Positions 1-11,315 of a DNA stretch of 64,000 nt are shown here, piece after piece. The stretch spans positions 1,461,501 to 1,525,500 of the forward strand of contig NC_052474.1 in assembly GCF_009730915.1 (NCBI RefSeq), written 5' to 3'. A program made the position numbers and the translations under genes. How positions within the stretch are numbered: the first letter of the stretch is position 1; every line of letters starts with the position of its first letter. The stretch is from Dioscorea cayenensis subsp. rotundata (Eukaryota; Streptophyta; Magnoliopsida; Dioscoreales; Dioscoreaceae). Under the pieces are notes generated by a model that searched no databases, had not been told where the DNA came from, and saw only the letters and a list, made by a program, of their open reading frames with translations.

Positions 1-57
1 TACCCTCGGTGACCCGAGACAAAACAAAAGTCATATTTTTACCCTCGGTGACCCGAG
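1..57. repeat. 18 bp direct repeat at the window edge
   Basis: TACCCTCGGTGACCCGAG occurs at 1-18 and again at 40-57, separated by 21 bp. The array may continue to the left, outside the window. No function is evident; it may be the end of a tandem array or of a transposon's internal repeats. Confidence 0.7.
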
Positions 58-1767
58 CCAAAATTAACAAAGGCCGATATTCTGCACCGACGGTAAGCAG
101 TGGGAAACTATAGTTTCTAGAACAAAATACATGTCGACACGGTCAGTGTTTAACCCCCAGTGACAGGGTTATTGCATAGTTAGTTGGGGACTAGTTTTAT
201 ATCAAAGTACCTTATGTTCACAAACGATGAACTAGCAAAATTCAAAACAAGCAAAGTACAAGAGTTTACAGTAACATGATCCCATTTTATGTCATATCAA
301 AATAAACCAATTAATAGAATCCATACATTAACAGATAATAAAAATAATAATATTTGCTAAACAAAAATTAATTAAAATACCCAAAATCAGTAGAATAGAA
401 AATCTGAATTTAAATAAAGTTAACAATAATCTTTAAATATAGTATCTGAAATTCACAAGCTATACTGTCTGAATAAAACAAATGAAATACAACTTTGAAA
501 TTCAAAAGTTAACTATAATTTAAACAAAGGAATAATAATAATAAAAAAAAACAGGAATGAATGATATGATCCTGATTGCAAACGTAGTATATATAATAAT
601 TAAAAATTTAAGGAAACTAACATTTAAATAATTTCCAGATCTCTTAGTTTAAACATATCTTTAATTCAAAAATTTAAATAATCATAAATCAAATACGTGA
701 AATTTCAGATGGCAAATAATCAGGATTTAAAATGAATTAACTGAAAATTCAAATACTTGAAATATTCAGGATTTGAGTACACATCTAGACATTTCAGATT
801 CTACAGGATATCATTAATTTGAAGTTTTAAATATATTAAAAATAATTCCGAAAATACTGTTAATTAAATAAATATAATTTGAATAATGAACTGAAACCTA
901 TTTATCACAAAATAAATAAATAAAATACTTATTTTCACAAATTTAGCTAGTGTCAAAGAACGTATATACATAGCATATTTTATATGTGGGATACTTACCT
1001 GATATTCGCTAAATCCACAAAAATCCAAGTTGACTCCCACTTAACTCTCCACAAAAGAACCTATAGACATAAAATCAGTTCAATAACCCTAATTTTACAA
1101 ATTAACTAGGAGTCTTGGATTCCAAGTATAACACTTAATCTTATAAAGGATCTGAAAATAAATATCATTGGATACTATAAGACCTCAATCAAAAACACTC
1201 GCACATCCTAACCCAAACAAGATGCAAAGGCATCAAGAAGAAAAATTAAACTGCTAAAGCATTACTAATTAACCTTTGAAGGATAATATATATTCACACA
1301 ATGGCATCCATAAATAACCAGGATAAAACATGGAGAAGTAAAGCTTGCCCCGAATTCACCTGAACCACTAGCGGAACTATAAAGAACGTATTTAATAGAG
1401 AAACTTAAAAAGAACATGAAGAACCTACAAGCGTAGAACATCTAACATACAACACCAAACAAACACCCAACACCGCCAAACAAGACCACCACAAGGTATG
1501 CAATCGACGATCGCCCTAACCTTGTATTCAAGTCGCTAGATCCTCGCTTTGACAATCGGGACTAGGAGAACCTCTCAATTCGCCACCACAATGCTAAAGA
1601 GACGATAGGGAGAAGACTGCAGTTATCCCTTTTTATTGACATTTTATCGCGTAGGGTGGGAGGTTGCCTAAAAAATATGGGTAGAAGGTTATGAAAGGAT
1701 AAGATAAAACTTTTAAAAGAAACTAATTAAATTAAATAAAAAAAAAACAAAACAAAAAGATAATTTT
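1..1767. other. AT-rich non-coding stretch
   Basis: No coding region of convincing length or family is visible here. The stretch is AT-rich with scattered stops on both strands. The segment near 1490-1620 is richer in GC and looks like decayed transposon or untranslated sequence, but I could not assign it. It ends in a purine/A-rich tract just before the truncated LINE. Confidence 0.6.
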
Positions 1768-1774
1768 AAAGAGA

Positions 1775-2753
1775 GTGGGGTCTACATCCACCATTCCAGT
1801 TTACTGGATGTCTGTCTTCAAGCTCCCTATTTGGGTGATCAAAGATATTGATCAAATCCGAAGAGATTTCCTTTGGAAGGGCCCTGATCTGGGTCCTAAA
1901 GGAATCAAGTTGATCGCCTGGAATAGGATCAATAGACCACGCGACATGGGAGGCTGGGGAATTCTCAACCTTCAGGAATTTAATAAAGCTTTACTTGGAA
2001 AGTGGTGGTGGAAATTATCTTGCAACCCTAACTATGGGTGGGCTAAAATCATTCAATCTAACTACTTCTTCAACATTGCAAACGGTTTGTTGTACCACAC
2101 TCCTCCTAGAAATAAATTCTTTTTTTGGGCCGGAGTGACCTCCACTTTATTACCCTTCCGCTCTTGTCTAAACAAAACTATTAGAAGTGGTTCTAACACA
2201 TCCCTTTGGTTTGCTCGCTGGCACGCTGGGCTTGTTCTTAAAGATATCTGGCCAACTCTCTTCTCGCAATGTACTTTTCCTGGGATAACCATTCGACAAT
2301 TTTCTCAACATCTAAATAATCCTGAGATGTTATTTCCTTCAGTCTCACGTGACATGTTATCTCCTCTTCTGGAAATTATCCTTGATTGCTTCCCTAATCA
2401 GGACAACACTCCTACCTGGGCTCTAGAAAAAAAATGGAAATTTTACGGTCAAATCTTTTTACAAATTTCTTATTGATGGTGGCTTGCGCAGCTCACATCA
2501 CTCTCTCTTATGGAAAATTTGTTGTCCTAGAAAAATTACCCTTTTCTGTTGGCTTGCTGGGGAAGACAAAATTTTTACTCTCACAAATCTTTTCAAGAAA
2601 GGGTGCAATACTCTAAATTCCTCAGATACCTGTGTCCTTTGTCATAATGCCTCTGAAAGCCTGAATCACCTCTTTCTCAACTGTGATTATTCTAAGCGTA
2701 TTTGGGCATTTTATTATCAGGCTTTAGATTTAAATTCTTCACCTCAATCCATT
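1775..2753 (+). pseudogene. LINE copy 1 ORF2 fragment (RT C-terminal part and zf-RVT)
   Basis: The first reading frame (1775-2476) gives the conserved LINE segment with a WMSVFKLP motif, an IRRDFLW motif and a GGWGILNL motif, followed by the KWWWKL stretch. A frame change near 2440-2480 is needed to continue into the zf-RVT region, which shows CVLCHNASESLNHLFLNC at about 2629-2682. That Cys/His pattern is typical of plant LINE reverse transcriptases. The fragment stops abruptly at 2753 where the LTR element begins. It lacks the endonuclease domain and the catalytic RT motifs, so it is not functional. Confidence 0.85.
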
Positions 2754-5575
2754 TGTCACACCCACCCCTTCTACCGAGGTAAATGTGGCACCCATCAGTT
2801 AAAAATTCCTTTTTAACTGGAAACCTGACACCTCTCAGAAACCAAATCAGACTTACAAATTACAATTTATAACTTTTACACCAACTCGCAGGATTCAAAT
2901 ACATAAATACAACAAATATAATAACTCAAATTTGTGGGTACAACCGCTACAAGATCACGATACCAACAAATATAAAAGAAAAGTATGGGACCCATCTGCA
3001 GTCTTGGACTTAACCCTGACTAGCTCTAAACTTGAACAGGCAATCTAGGGTCTTGCTCTCCCCAGTCTACAAAGCACATTCAGTTGGTCGGTAGTGGCTT
3101 AATAATTTCAAATACTCAAATACAGTATATATATGAAGTATATAAATACCAACTTTTTCAAATAATTTCCAATTTTTCCAAAATACCAGAATTCTAGCAA
3201 AATACATTTTTAAAGAACTTTTGAAACATAAATTCATCACAAATCAATATCAAATCAATTTTCTAAGAAAATCCAAATTGTTGTGAGAGACTGCCCTCCT
3301 AAGAGCGACAGCTGGGCTTCGCCCCCTCATCACAACCCAAAATAACAAGTAATATAAAAATCCATTCTCAATTCCACAGCCTGGAAAACTCTCCCCCACT
3401 TAGCCGTCGCGACTAGGTTGGGAGCCGCCAGGTCTTCGCACCTCGACGTTGGCCCATCTGGTCCCCATGTAGGGCGACTCTAGGATCCCGATGTATAATT
3501 CAATCGGGGCTCTACGCTCCCACCGATCCGGACAAATCAACACTCGAGTCCACCACGCCACCTCTAAAGGTCGGCCCGTGGGGACCCACTCATCGCAGAG
3601 AGTCGGGCCTCAGCCGCCGTCACCATCCAAAACCAACATGTAAATACAAAGAATAAAAACAATCAGAGTAAATCACATCATAGGATCCTTATCCAGACAA
3701 GCATTCACATCACGAAAATAAACATCATTTCCACAAAGTCCAATGTCAAAAAGTATAACAACGCATAAAACCAAGAAAAATCCAGATCCACGATACCATT
3801 CCTATTCCAGAATGAAAAACCAATTCCACAAATATTGTTGGTAAAACATTTTAAAATGCTCACATGATTTCACAAATCATTCCAAATCAAAAGCATATAT
3901 AACCATCAAAAATAAATACATGAATTGAATAATTAAATCACATATACATGTATTTTTCACTATTCACAAATCACGTATAATTATACTGAAACCTGATGTA
4001 TCAATACGATTGTCAGGAACATCAACGGCAAGTAAATATACATATATTTTAACCTTATACGTAAATTAAACATGATAAAATGAAATACTTAAATAATTAT
4101 TTCAAAATACTAGTTATTAAACAATTATTTCAAAATAATAATAATAATTAATATTAAAAAAATAATAGCCACTACCAACTCACTCCTGGTGTCCTCTGGC
4201 TCCTCCTAGATCCGAACTCCCTCTCAAGACTCGAACAACACCCTAATGTAATAATATAATAAAAAAATAAATAACATATTTAAACTCAAAAAGAAAAATA
4301 CAAGAAACAATAATAGATCTCTATTAGCCCACTCACTCCAATCTGTTAAAACCCGACCTAGATAGTCCAATTGCCTTTTCAGTTGTATTTAAACAAACTC
4401 GGCTAAAGCAAACACTCTGAATCAATCCGAACCAACCTTAATTGCACTCGAACCAAACTTAATTTCACTCGAACCAGCTGAACCAACTCAATTCTTATTC
4501 AAAAATCCATTTGAACCAACTTTGGTTCAGTCAAAAACCCTTAACCCAAAATCAACTCGAACCAAACCTCAACTCCATCTCAACTTGATTTGATCAGCCC
4601 CAACTCAACCAAATCAACTCAACTCAACCAAATCAATTCAACTCAATCAATTCATCCAACTTGGTTTTCGATCTAATCAAAATCAATCGACTAACTCAAC
4701 CCATTTCAATCTAACCATTATCATTAACCTCCCTAATCATCATAATTATCAACTTAATTAATCAAACCAAACCCCTAATCTCGGTGCTACGATGAATACT
4801 ACGAAAGAAATCCCAAGAAACTCACCTCCATTTCAAGCAAATTCCAACTCAAATACAAGTGTTTTTCCAACCAAAATTGAAGCAACAACTCTTATTAACA
4901 ATAACTCATCATTTTTCATCATAAATCCTTCTTCTTTCTCAAGAAAAATTACATTTCTCAATCCAAAATACACACACATACATTCAAGTATACCAACAAA
5001 TAAATCATCAAAATACTTACCAAATAATACTTCATCCATTCTTCTCTCCAAAATACCAAGCCTTTATCTCTTCCAATTTCTCCAAATCTCTCACTCTTTT
5101 CTTTTTAACTCTCAAGTCATCAGAGCAAAAATGGTGGAGAAGAAGATGAACAATCATCAAAAAGTCTAGATTTTTTTCTCAATTAACTCTTCAGCCGAAA
5201 TTCACTTTTTAGTCCCTCAAAAACTTAACTTCTCTACAAACCAGTCCCTGAAAAACTCACAAATGGTCCCTGGATTATAAAATAATATTCTCAAAAGGTC
5301 CTTTCAAATTATCCAATGGTCCTTGATTATAACACAATATTTCCAAATGATCCCTTCAACTTACCTTTCAGTCCTTAGTTTTCACAAGCATTTCATATCA
5401 ATCCTTTTTCTATTACTCTTTAACCCAAAATCTTTTAAAAACTTTTACACTTAAGTCCTTATTCTCGTCCACTTGGGGTTTTCTCAACAAGACTACTCTA
5501 GAAAATTCTATCGCAACCTGTAGTAATACCCCTGAATATTTTTTTCAACAGCTATCCACTGTGTTCGGTATTACA
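2754..5575 (-). repeat. 3' LTR (element orientation) of the non-autonomous retrotransposon
   Basis: The LTR is bounded by TG...CA on both strands and is very AT-rich in its centre, including long Thr/Asn/Ser-coding-like but non-functional stretches. A 125-codon open frame at 4792-5169 lies in it, but the equivalent region of the other LTR is broken, so it is not treated as a gene. Against the second LTR, AT-only stretches are nearly identical, while words containing CTG, CAG, CCG or CG differ by small substitutions and indels. Confidence 0.9.
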
Positions 5576-5588
5576 ATCCTTCCTCCTT
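5576..5588 (-). other. Polypurine tract
   Basis: On the minus strand the sequence directly before the LTR start reads AAGGAGGAAGGAT followed by TGTAATACC. A purine run in this position primes plus-strand DNA synthesis in LTR retrotransposons. It agrees with the primer-binding site at the other end of the interior. Confidence 0.8.
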
Positions 5589-6057
5589 AAAAAATTTCGC
5601 CCTCGAAATTTCCTTAGCATACATCAACTGACATCACCGATTTCACTTACTCGGTCCCAAGACCCTGCTTTCTCTTGCTACAAATCGCTCAATAGTAAAT
5701 AATCACACTACAAATCACTATGTATCGCTCGATCAAAAAGTACGCCAAACACCTTTCTTTGGCATCTTTAAGTTAACTCATTTTGAATAAAAACCAATTC
5801 GACAAATATCTCAACACATGATCCTCGATCACAAGACACTACTCACTCTGCCTCAAATGTCAAAACCTACTATCCGCCCTCAATCCCAATACGCAACTTA
5901 GGTTTTAAACCCCGACTGGAGACTCTAAAATACTTCTACCGGGCCCTTAACTTTCTCGTCTAATCACTACTAACCCTCTAAGTCTAGACACGACTTCTAA
6001 CTTTAGGCTCGCATCACAACCCGTGATCTCTACCAACCGTGGATATCTCAACCTACA
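5589..6057 (-). other. Internal domain of the LTR element, no coding
   Basis: About 470 bp between polypurine tract and primer-binding site. No open frame with gag, protease, integrase, reverse transcriptase or RNase H similarity is seen. It probably holds only the sequences needed for packaging and replication in trans. Confidence 0.75.
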
Positions 6058-6069
6058 GACTCGATACCA
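6058..6069 (-). other. Primer-binding site (tRNA-iMet-like)
   Basis: Five bases inside the right LTR the minus strand reads TGGTATCGAGTC. The complement of plant initiator Met-tRNA 3' end is TGGTATCAGAGC, so the first seven bases match exactly and the rest partly. Position next to the LTR and agreement with the polypurine tract support the assignment. Confidence 0.75.
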
Positions 6070-6074
6070 AAAGA

Positions 6075-8891
6075 TGTCACACCCAATTTCTTCTATCGGC
6101 GTAGAATGCTAAGCACCCATCGCTAAAAATTCTTTTAACTCGAAACCCACACTCTCGAAAACCAAATCGGACTTTACAAATTACAATTTATAACTTTACA
6201 CCAACCGCAGATTCAAATACATAAATACAACAAATATAATAACTCAAATTTGCGGGTACAACCGCTACAAGATCACGATACCAACAAATATAAAAGAAAA
6301 GTATAGGACCCATCGTAGCTCTTGGACTTAACCCCGACTAGTTCTAAACTCGAATGAGCAATCTAGGGTCTCGTGCTTCCCTGAAGCATGACATATCCAT
6401 TTACTGGTAGCTGGCTTTAATAATTTCAAATACTCAAATACATGATATATACGAAGTATATAAATACCAACTTTTTTCAAATAATTTCCAATTTTTCCAA
6501 AAATACCGTAATTCTAGCAAAAATACATTTTTAAAGTAACTTTCGAAACATAAATTCATCACAAATCAATATCAAATCAATTTTCTAAGATAAATCCAAA
6601 TTGTCATGAGAGACCTGCCTCCCAAGAAGGCTAAATGGGCTGCCTCATCACAACCCAAAATAACAAGTAATATAAAAAAATCCATTCTCAATTCCACGTA
6701 CTGAAAAACTCTCCCCACTTAGCCGCCGTCACGACTAGTCGTGAGCCGCCTAGGTCTTCAGACTCGACGCTGCCCACGGGTCCCCACGCATGCACTCTAG
6801 GATCCCGATGTATAATTCAATCGTGGCTCACGCCTCCCACCCCGATCCTGACAAATCAACACTCAGTCCACCACGCCACCTCTAAAGCGTCGGCCCGTGG
6901 GGACCCACTCATCGAGAGTCGGCCTTTGGCTACCGCCACCATCCAAACCAACACGTAGAATACATAGAATAAAACAATCAGATAAATCACATCATAGGAT
7001 CCCTTATCCAGACAAGCATTCACATCACGAAAAATAAACATCATTTCCACAAAGCCCAACGTCAAAAAGATAACAACGATAAAACCAAGAAAATCCAGAT
7101 CCAGTGATACCATTCCTATTCCAGAATGAAAACCAATTCCACAAATATTGTTGGTAAAACATTTTAAAATGCTCACATGATTTCACAAATCATTCCAAAT
7201 CAAAAGCATATATAACCATCGAAAAATAAATACATGAATTGAATAATTAAATCACATATACATGTATTTTCACTATTCACAAATACGTATAATTATACTG
7301 GAAACCGATGTATCAATACTGATTGTCGTAGAACATCAACTAGAAAGTAAATATACATATTTTTAACCTTATACGTTAAATTAAACATGATAAAATGAAA
7401 TACTTAAATAATTATTTCCAAAAATACTAGTTATTAAACAATTATTTCAAAATAATAATAATAATTAATATTAAAAATAATAGCCACTACCAACTCACTG
7501 GTGTCCTCTGGGTTCCTTCCCTAGATCGGAACTCCCTCTCAAGACCGAACACACCTATGTAATAATATAATAAAATAAATAACATATTTAAACTCAAAAA
7601 GAAAAAAATACAAGAAACAATAATAGACTCTATCGTCCACTCACTCCAATCTGCTAAAACCCGACCTTTGCATAGTCCAATTGCCTTTCGGGCTTGTATT
7701 TAAACAAACCTCGCTTTCAGGCTAAACACGCTGAATCAATCTCAACCAACCTTAATCGCACCGAACCAAACTTAATTTCACCGAACCAAACTTAACCAAC
7801 TCAATTCTTATTCAAAATCCATCGAACCAACTTGGTTCAGTCCAAAACCCTTAACCCAAAATCAACTCGAACCAAACTCAACCTCATCTCAACTTGATTT
7901 TGATCAAGCCCCAACTCAACCAAATCAACTCAACTCAACCAAATCAATTCAACTCAATCAATTCAATCCAACTTGGTCTGATCTAATCAAATCAATTGGA
8001 CTAACTCAACCCATTTCAATCTAACCATTATCATTAACCTCCCTAATCATCATAATTATCAACTTAATTAATCAAACCAAACCCTAATCTCAGTGCTACA
8101 AGAATACTACAAAGAATCCGGCAAACTCACCTCCATTTCAAGCAAATTCCAACTCAAATACAAGTGTTTTTTTCCAACCAAAATTGAAGCAACAACTCTT
8201 ATTAACAATAACTCATCATTTTTTTCATCATAAATCCTTCTTCTTTCTCAAGAAAAATTACATTTCTCAATCCAAAATACACACACATACATTCAAGTAT
8301 ACCAACAAATAAATCATCAAAATACTTACCAAATAATACTTCATCCATTCTTCTCTCCAAAATACCAAAGCTTTTATCTCTTCCAATTTCTCTCCAAATC
8401 TCTCACTCTTTTCTCTTTTTAACTCTCAAGTCATCAGAGGAAAATGGTGGAGAAGAAGATGAACAATCATCAAAAGTCTAGATTTTTTTCTCTCAATTAA
8501 CTCTTCAGCCGAAATTCACTTTTTAGTCCCTCAAAACTTAACTTCTTACAAACCAGTCCCTGAAAAACTCACAAATGGTCCCTGGATTATAAAATAATAT
8601 TCTCAAAAAGGTCCTTTTCAAATTATCCAAATGTGCCCTTGATTATAACACAATATTTCCAAATGATCCCTTCAACTTACCTTTCAGTCCTTAGTTTTCA
8701 CAAGCATTTCATATCAATCCTTTTTCTATTACTCTTTAACCCAAAATCTTTTAAAAACTTTTACACTTAAGTCCTTATTCTGTCCACTTGGGGTTTCTCA
8801 ACAAGATTACTCTGTAGAAAATTCTTACTGCAACTGTAGTAATACCCTGAATATATTTTTCAACAGTTATCCACAGGTTCAGGGTATTACA
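6075..8891 (-). repeat. 5' LTR (element orientation) of the non-autonomous retrotransposon
   Basis: This is the second copy of the 2.8 kb LTR. It is collinear with 2754-5575 over its full length and ends at the CCATT target duplication. The ends carry the expected TG/CA. It should hold the element's promoter, transcribed leftward, but I did not identify a specific TATA box with confidence in so AT-rich a sequence. Confidence 0.9.
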
Positions 8892-8896
8892 CCATT

Positions 8897-9211
8897 ACTT
8901 TACTGTGGAACACTTGTCTACCAACCCTCACCCCTGAGCATTGTATCCTCTGGGACCTTATCTCCTGTGCAATCTTGTAGAACATTTGGATTGAACGAAA
9001 TACGCATATTTTTCACTTGAATGCGTTACCGCCTTACTACATTATGTTTAAAAGTGCTAATATGCTTCTCTCTTGGTTCTCAACAGCTGCTAATAGCCAC
9101 CAACAATCTCTCAATGAAGCTTCTCAGAAGATCAAGCGCTCTCTCAACTTCCTCAGAGCTAGAGGCCCAAATCCTGTAGGAGACTCCGACCCTGATGCTG
9201 CTCAGGAGTAG
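8897..9211 (+). pseudogene. LINE copy 1 ORF2 C-terminal tail
   Basis: After the LTR element the LINE reading resumes with an LWDLIS...ILWNIWIERN stretch. This matches the IVWNIWLARND motif found in LINE copies 2 and 3. A 64-codon tail (9017-9211) ends in a stop after DPDAAQE. The 3' UTR follows to about 9406. The stretch shows that the LTR element landed inside the LINE and is therefore younger. Confidence 0.75.
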
Positions 9212-9412
9212 TTGCTCCTGATGTCTCTCTAGGAAGGCCTGAAATGCTAGACGGTGTCTTCCGCCTACTTAGATTTTTCTCCTCGTCTTTTTACTTCCTT
9301 TTGATGTATTCTGTTTCTCCTCACCCCTGATGAGAGGAGTTTCCTACTTTGTACTGTTTTTTCCTATTCAATAAATCTGTGGTTTATCCATATTTATTTC
9401 AAAAACAAAGAG

Positions 9413-11091
9413 CAAAATTGTTTTGAATAACAACCAAATCTTTACAAAAGAAAATCCTTGGGTAAAGCAAAAGAAAGAATGGAATTAATTTTGTTAACAT
9501 GATGAGCCTATTGGATTTGGTCCTAGAAGGAAACCACTTATTCTTTAACATCCAGAATTTCCTCGACTTAAATTTCTTTGGCTTCGTATTCTTCTTCCTC
9601 GTCATTGGCTTCGCCATCCCGCAACTGTTGCCTAAGCTCCCTTTCTTCGTCATGGAACTGCTTCGTGCTTCCACTTCTCCACCCAGGCATCCCATTCCTC
9701 CTGCAGCATCTTCCTCTGTTTTCAGTCTTTCTCGCTCAGCTGCAGAGAAACATCATGATCCTCCAACTCATATTTTTCACTGTACTTCTTCAAGTTCTTG
9801 AATATTTCTTTCTCTTTCTCAGCGGTAAGCAATGAAGGGGGCTGAAGGAACTATTGGACAGATACATAAGAAAATATGTAACACACGCACAGCTAAACCA
9901 AGCCAAAATAAATTGTTTGGTCAAATTTTTATAACTATATTATGCATATTGGAGAATTCACCTGGTAGAAGTGATCTTTAGACCCTCCTGTACAACAGCT
10001 TCCCAATGAAGGGCCACATATATAGAACCCATTTTCCATTTCATGAAGTTACAGCTGTGGCCACATATTTATAAAAAAGAAGGAAAGTTGTTGATGATAG
10101 AAATAGAGGAAATATTTCTTATCTTCCATTGTACAAACTTATAAGTATATATACAGCTATGGATAACAGTAACTGATATGTACAATAATACATATAATAA
10201 TAGTTTTCAGTTACACATAATTTTAGGCTATAATTGTTGTAACATTAGCTTAATTTACTCCTCTAACAGTTGAGGCCAACCAAATCAAGTGGCCATATAA
10301 TGTTCACCTATGGCCATGGTTCCAAACTCATCAATGTCATAGAACTATAGCTAGCCATTGAAACCTTGAAGACCTGCTAACAAAATAAAGCGTCCACGAG
10401 GGAACCAGTAGAATGCATTGGCCTGCCTGGATTTCAGAGTTGCAAGCTTGGAGACACGGTCTGTGTTGTGAGCACTTTGCATGGAGTAAAAGCTTACATC
10501 AGGCCGAGGGCTATCTTCATGGATAAGTGCAAACCTGTGGCCTTTGGTCTCCCACGTAAAGGCTACAATCTTGTCATTTTTGTTCTCGAGTTCAAGAACC
10601 TCAATTGGGGTAAGTGCTCAGAACCAGTATATGTGCTTTTCTTTGTTTTTATGCACCGGTCAACTTTGACAATGAGATACTCACCATTGCTCTGCCAATA
10701 CATTTTGTAGTCACTGACATTGAAAAGGTTCTTCTGTCTTATCTCTTCATTGCATGGAATCTAAACAAGCTTACCTTTTTACAAACATTGAAAAAGAAAA
10801 AAAAAAAGTTAAAAACCTTGTGATTCACTTCAGAGATCAAAAAAGAGATGAACAACCAGCAATTCAGAGATCTAATTACCCTAGCAGGCTGATTTCCACC
10901 CTTAGCTCTGGAACAAAAAGAGAGAGTGTAGGATCGGTAGGTGACCAACTAAAACCCACTGCATTTTCCACTATGAGAGACTTCTTATCTTCTTAGCAAC
11001 GAGAGTGAAAGTCTCTGTCTCATATACAGATATCATGTTCTTCTTGATCCTAGCAAAATAATTATCTTCCTTACCACCACTCCACCTGTCA
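9413..11091 (-). pseudogene. eIF3b (translation initiation factor 3 subunit B) pseudogene, copy A, 3' half
   Basis: eIF3b is the scaffold subunit of eIF3 with an RRM and a WD-like propeller. On the minus strand several exons of its C-terminal half can be recognised. At 11085-10880 is a piece with NMISVYETETFTL and GGNQPARV. About 10755-10290 holds NLFNVSDYKMYWQSNGEYL and, after frame changes, LAGLQGFNG and FYDIDEFGTM. About 10085-9965 holds YVATAVTS and GKLLYR. The last exon near 9840-9505 holds LTAEKEKEIFKNLKKYSEKY and EEWDAWVEKW, then an acidic tail. Several junctions keep GT-AG borders (for example the acceptor before 11085), so this came from DNA duplication rather than from an mRNA copy. 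Many stops and frameshifts break it. The 5' half is missing; LINE copy 2 begins just upstream. A LINE 3' end abuts its 3' UTR. Confidence 0.88.
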
Positions 11092-11315
11092 AAGATTCAA
11101 AGATAATAAGCGCATTTTTATAAACATAATTTAGAGTTTTTTTTAAAAGGTGGATAAACCACTTCAATTAAAAATAAAAAGTAACAGGAACACCACAACC
11201 TCGGTTCCTAATGGAACACGGGGAACAAAGGACCCACAAGTAGTGGAACAAAAACTAAACAAAAGTCAAACAAAATGAGGCAAAGCAGCTGCCTCCATCA
11301 CAAAAGAAAAGTAAC

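Larger units (their letters stand above)
2754..8891 (-). mobile_element. Non-autonomous LTR retrotransposon (LARD-like), two 2.8 kb LTRs
   Basis: Two direct repeats, 2754-5575 (2822 bp) and 6075-8891 (2817 bp), start with TGTCACACCC and end with GGTATTACA on the plus strand. They enclose only 499 bp. The 5 bp CCATT occurs on both sides (2749-2753, 8892-8896) as target duplication. On the minus strand the interior begins with a site resembling the complement of initiator Met-tRNA and ends with a polypurine tract, which fixes the orientation. No gag or pol is present in the interior, so the element must have moved using another element's proteins. Termini and primer site fit the Ty3/gypsy group, but without coding sequence this is an inference. 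LTR size is below that of the large LARDs first described. Confidence 0.92.
1774..9406 (+). mobile_element. 5'-truncated LINE (copy 1), split by an LTR element
   Basis: This is the 3' end of a non-LTR retrotransposon. It starts inside the last part of the ORF2 reverse transcriptase region and keeps the zinc-finger (zf-RVT) region, the C-terminal tail and the 3' UTR. The 3' UTR ends near GTGGTTTATCCA, a terminus also found in LINE copies 2 and 3 in this window, so the three are related. The element is interrupted at 2753/8897 by the LTR retrotransposon; joining the two flanks restores continuity of the LINE tail. A weak candidate target duplication AAAGAG lies at 1768-1773 and 9407-9412, but it is too short to be sure. 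The 5' truncation is typical of incomplete reverse transcription. Confidence 0.8.

Noticed and set aside
4792..5169. 125-codon open frame inside the left LTR
   Set aside because: The same region of the right LTR is broken, the composition is Ser/Asn/Thr-rich low-complexity from AT-rich DNA, and it runs against the element's direction.
6856..7176. 106-codon minus-strand frame in the right LTR
   Set aside because: Lies in LTR sequence, is broken in the other LTR and has only hydrophobic AT-derived composition.
9399..9835. Frames on both strands at the eIF3b 3' end
   Set aside because: They are shadows of the last eIF3b exon; the true reading is on the minus strand with frameshifts.
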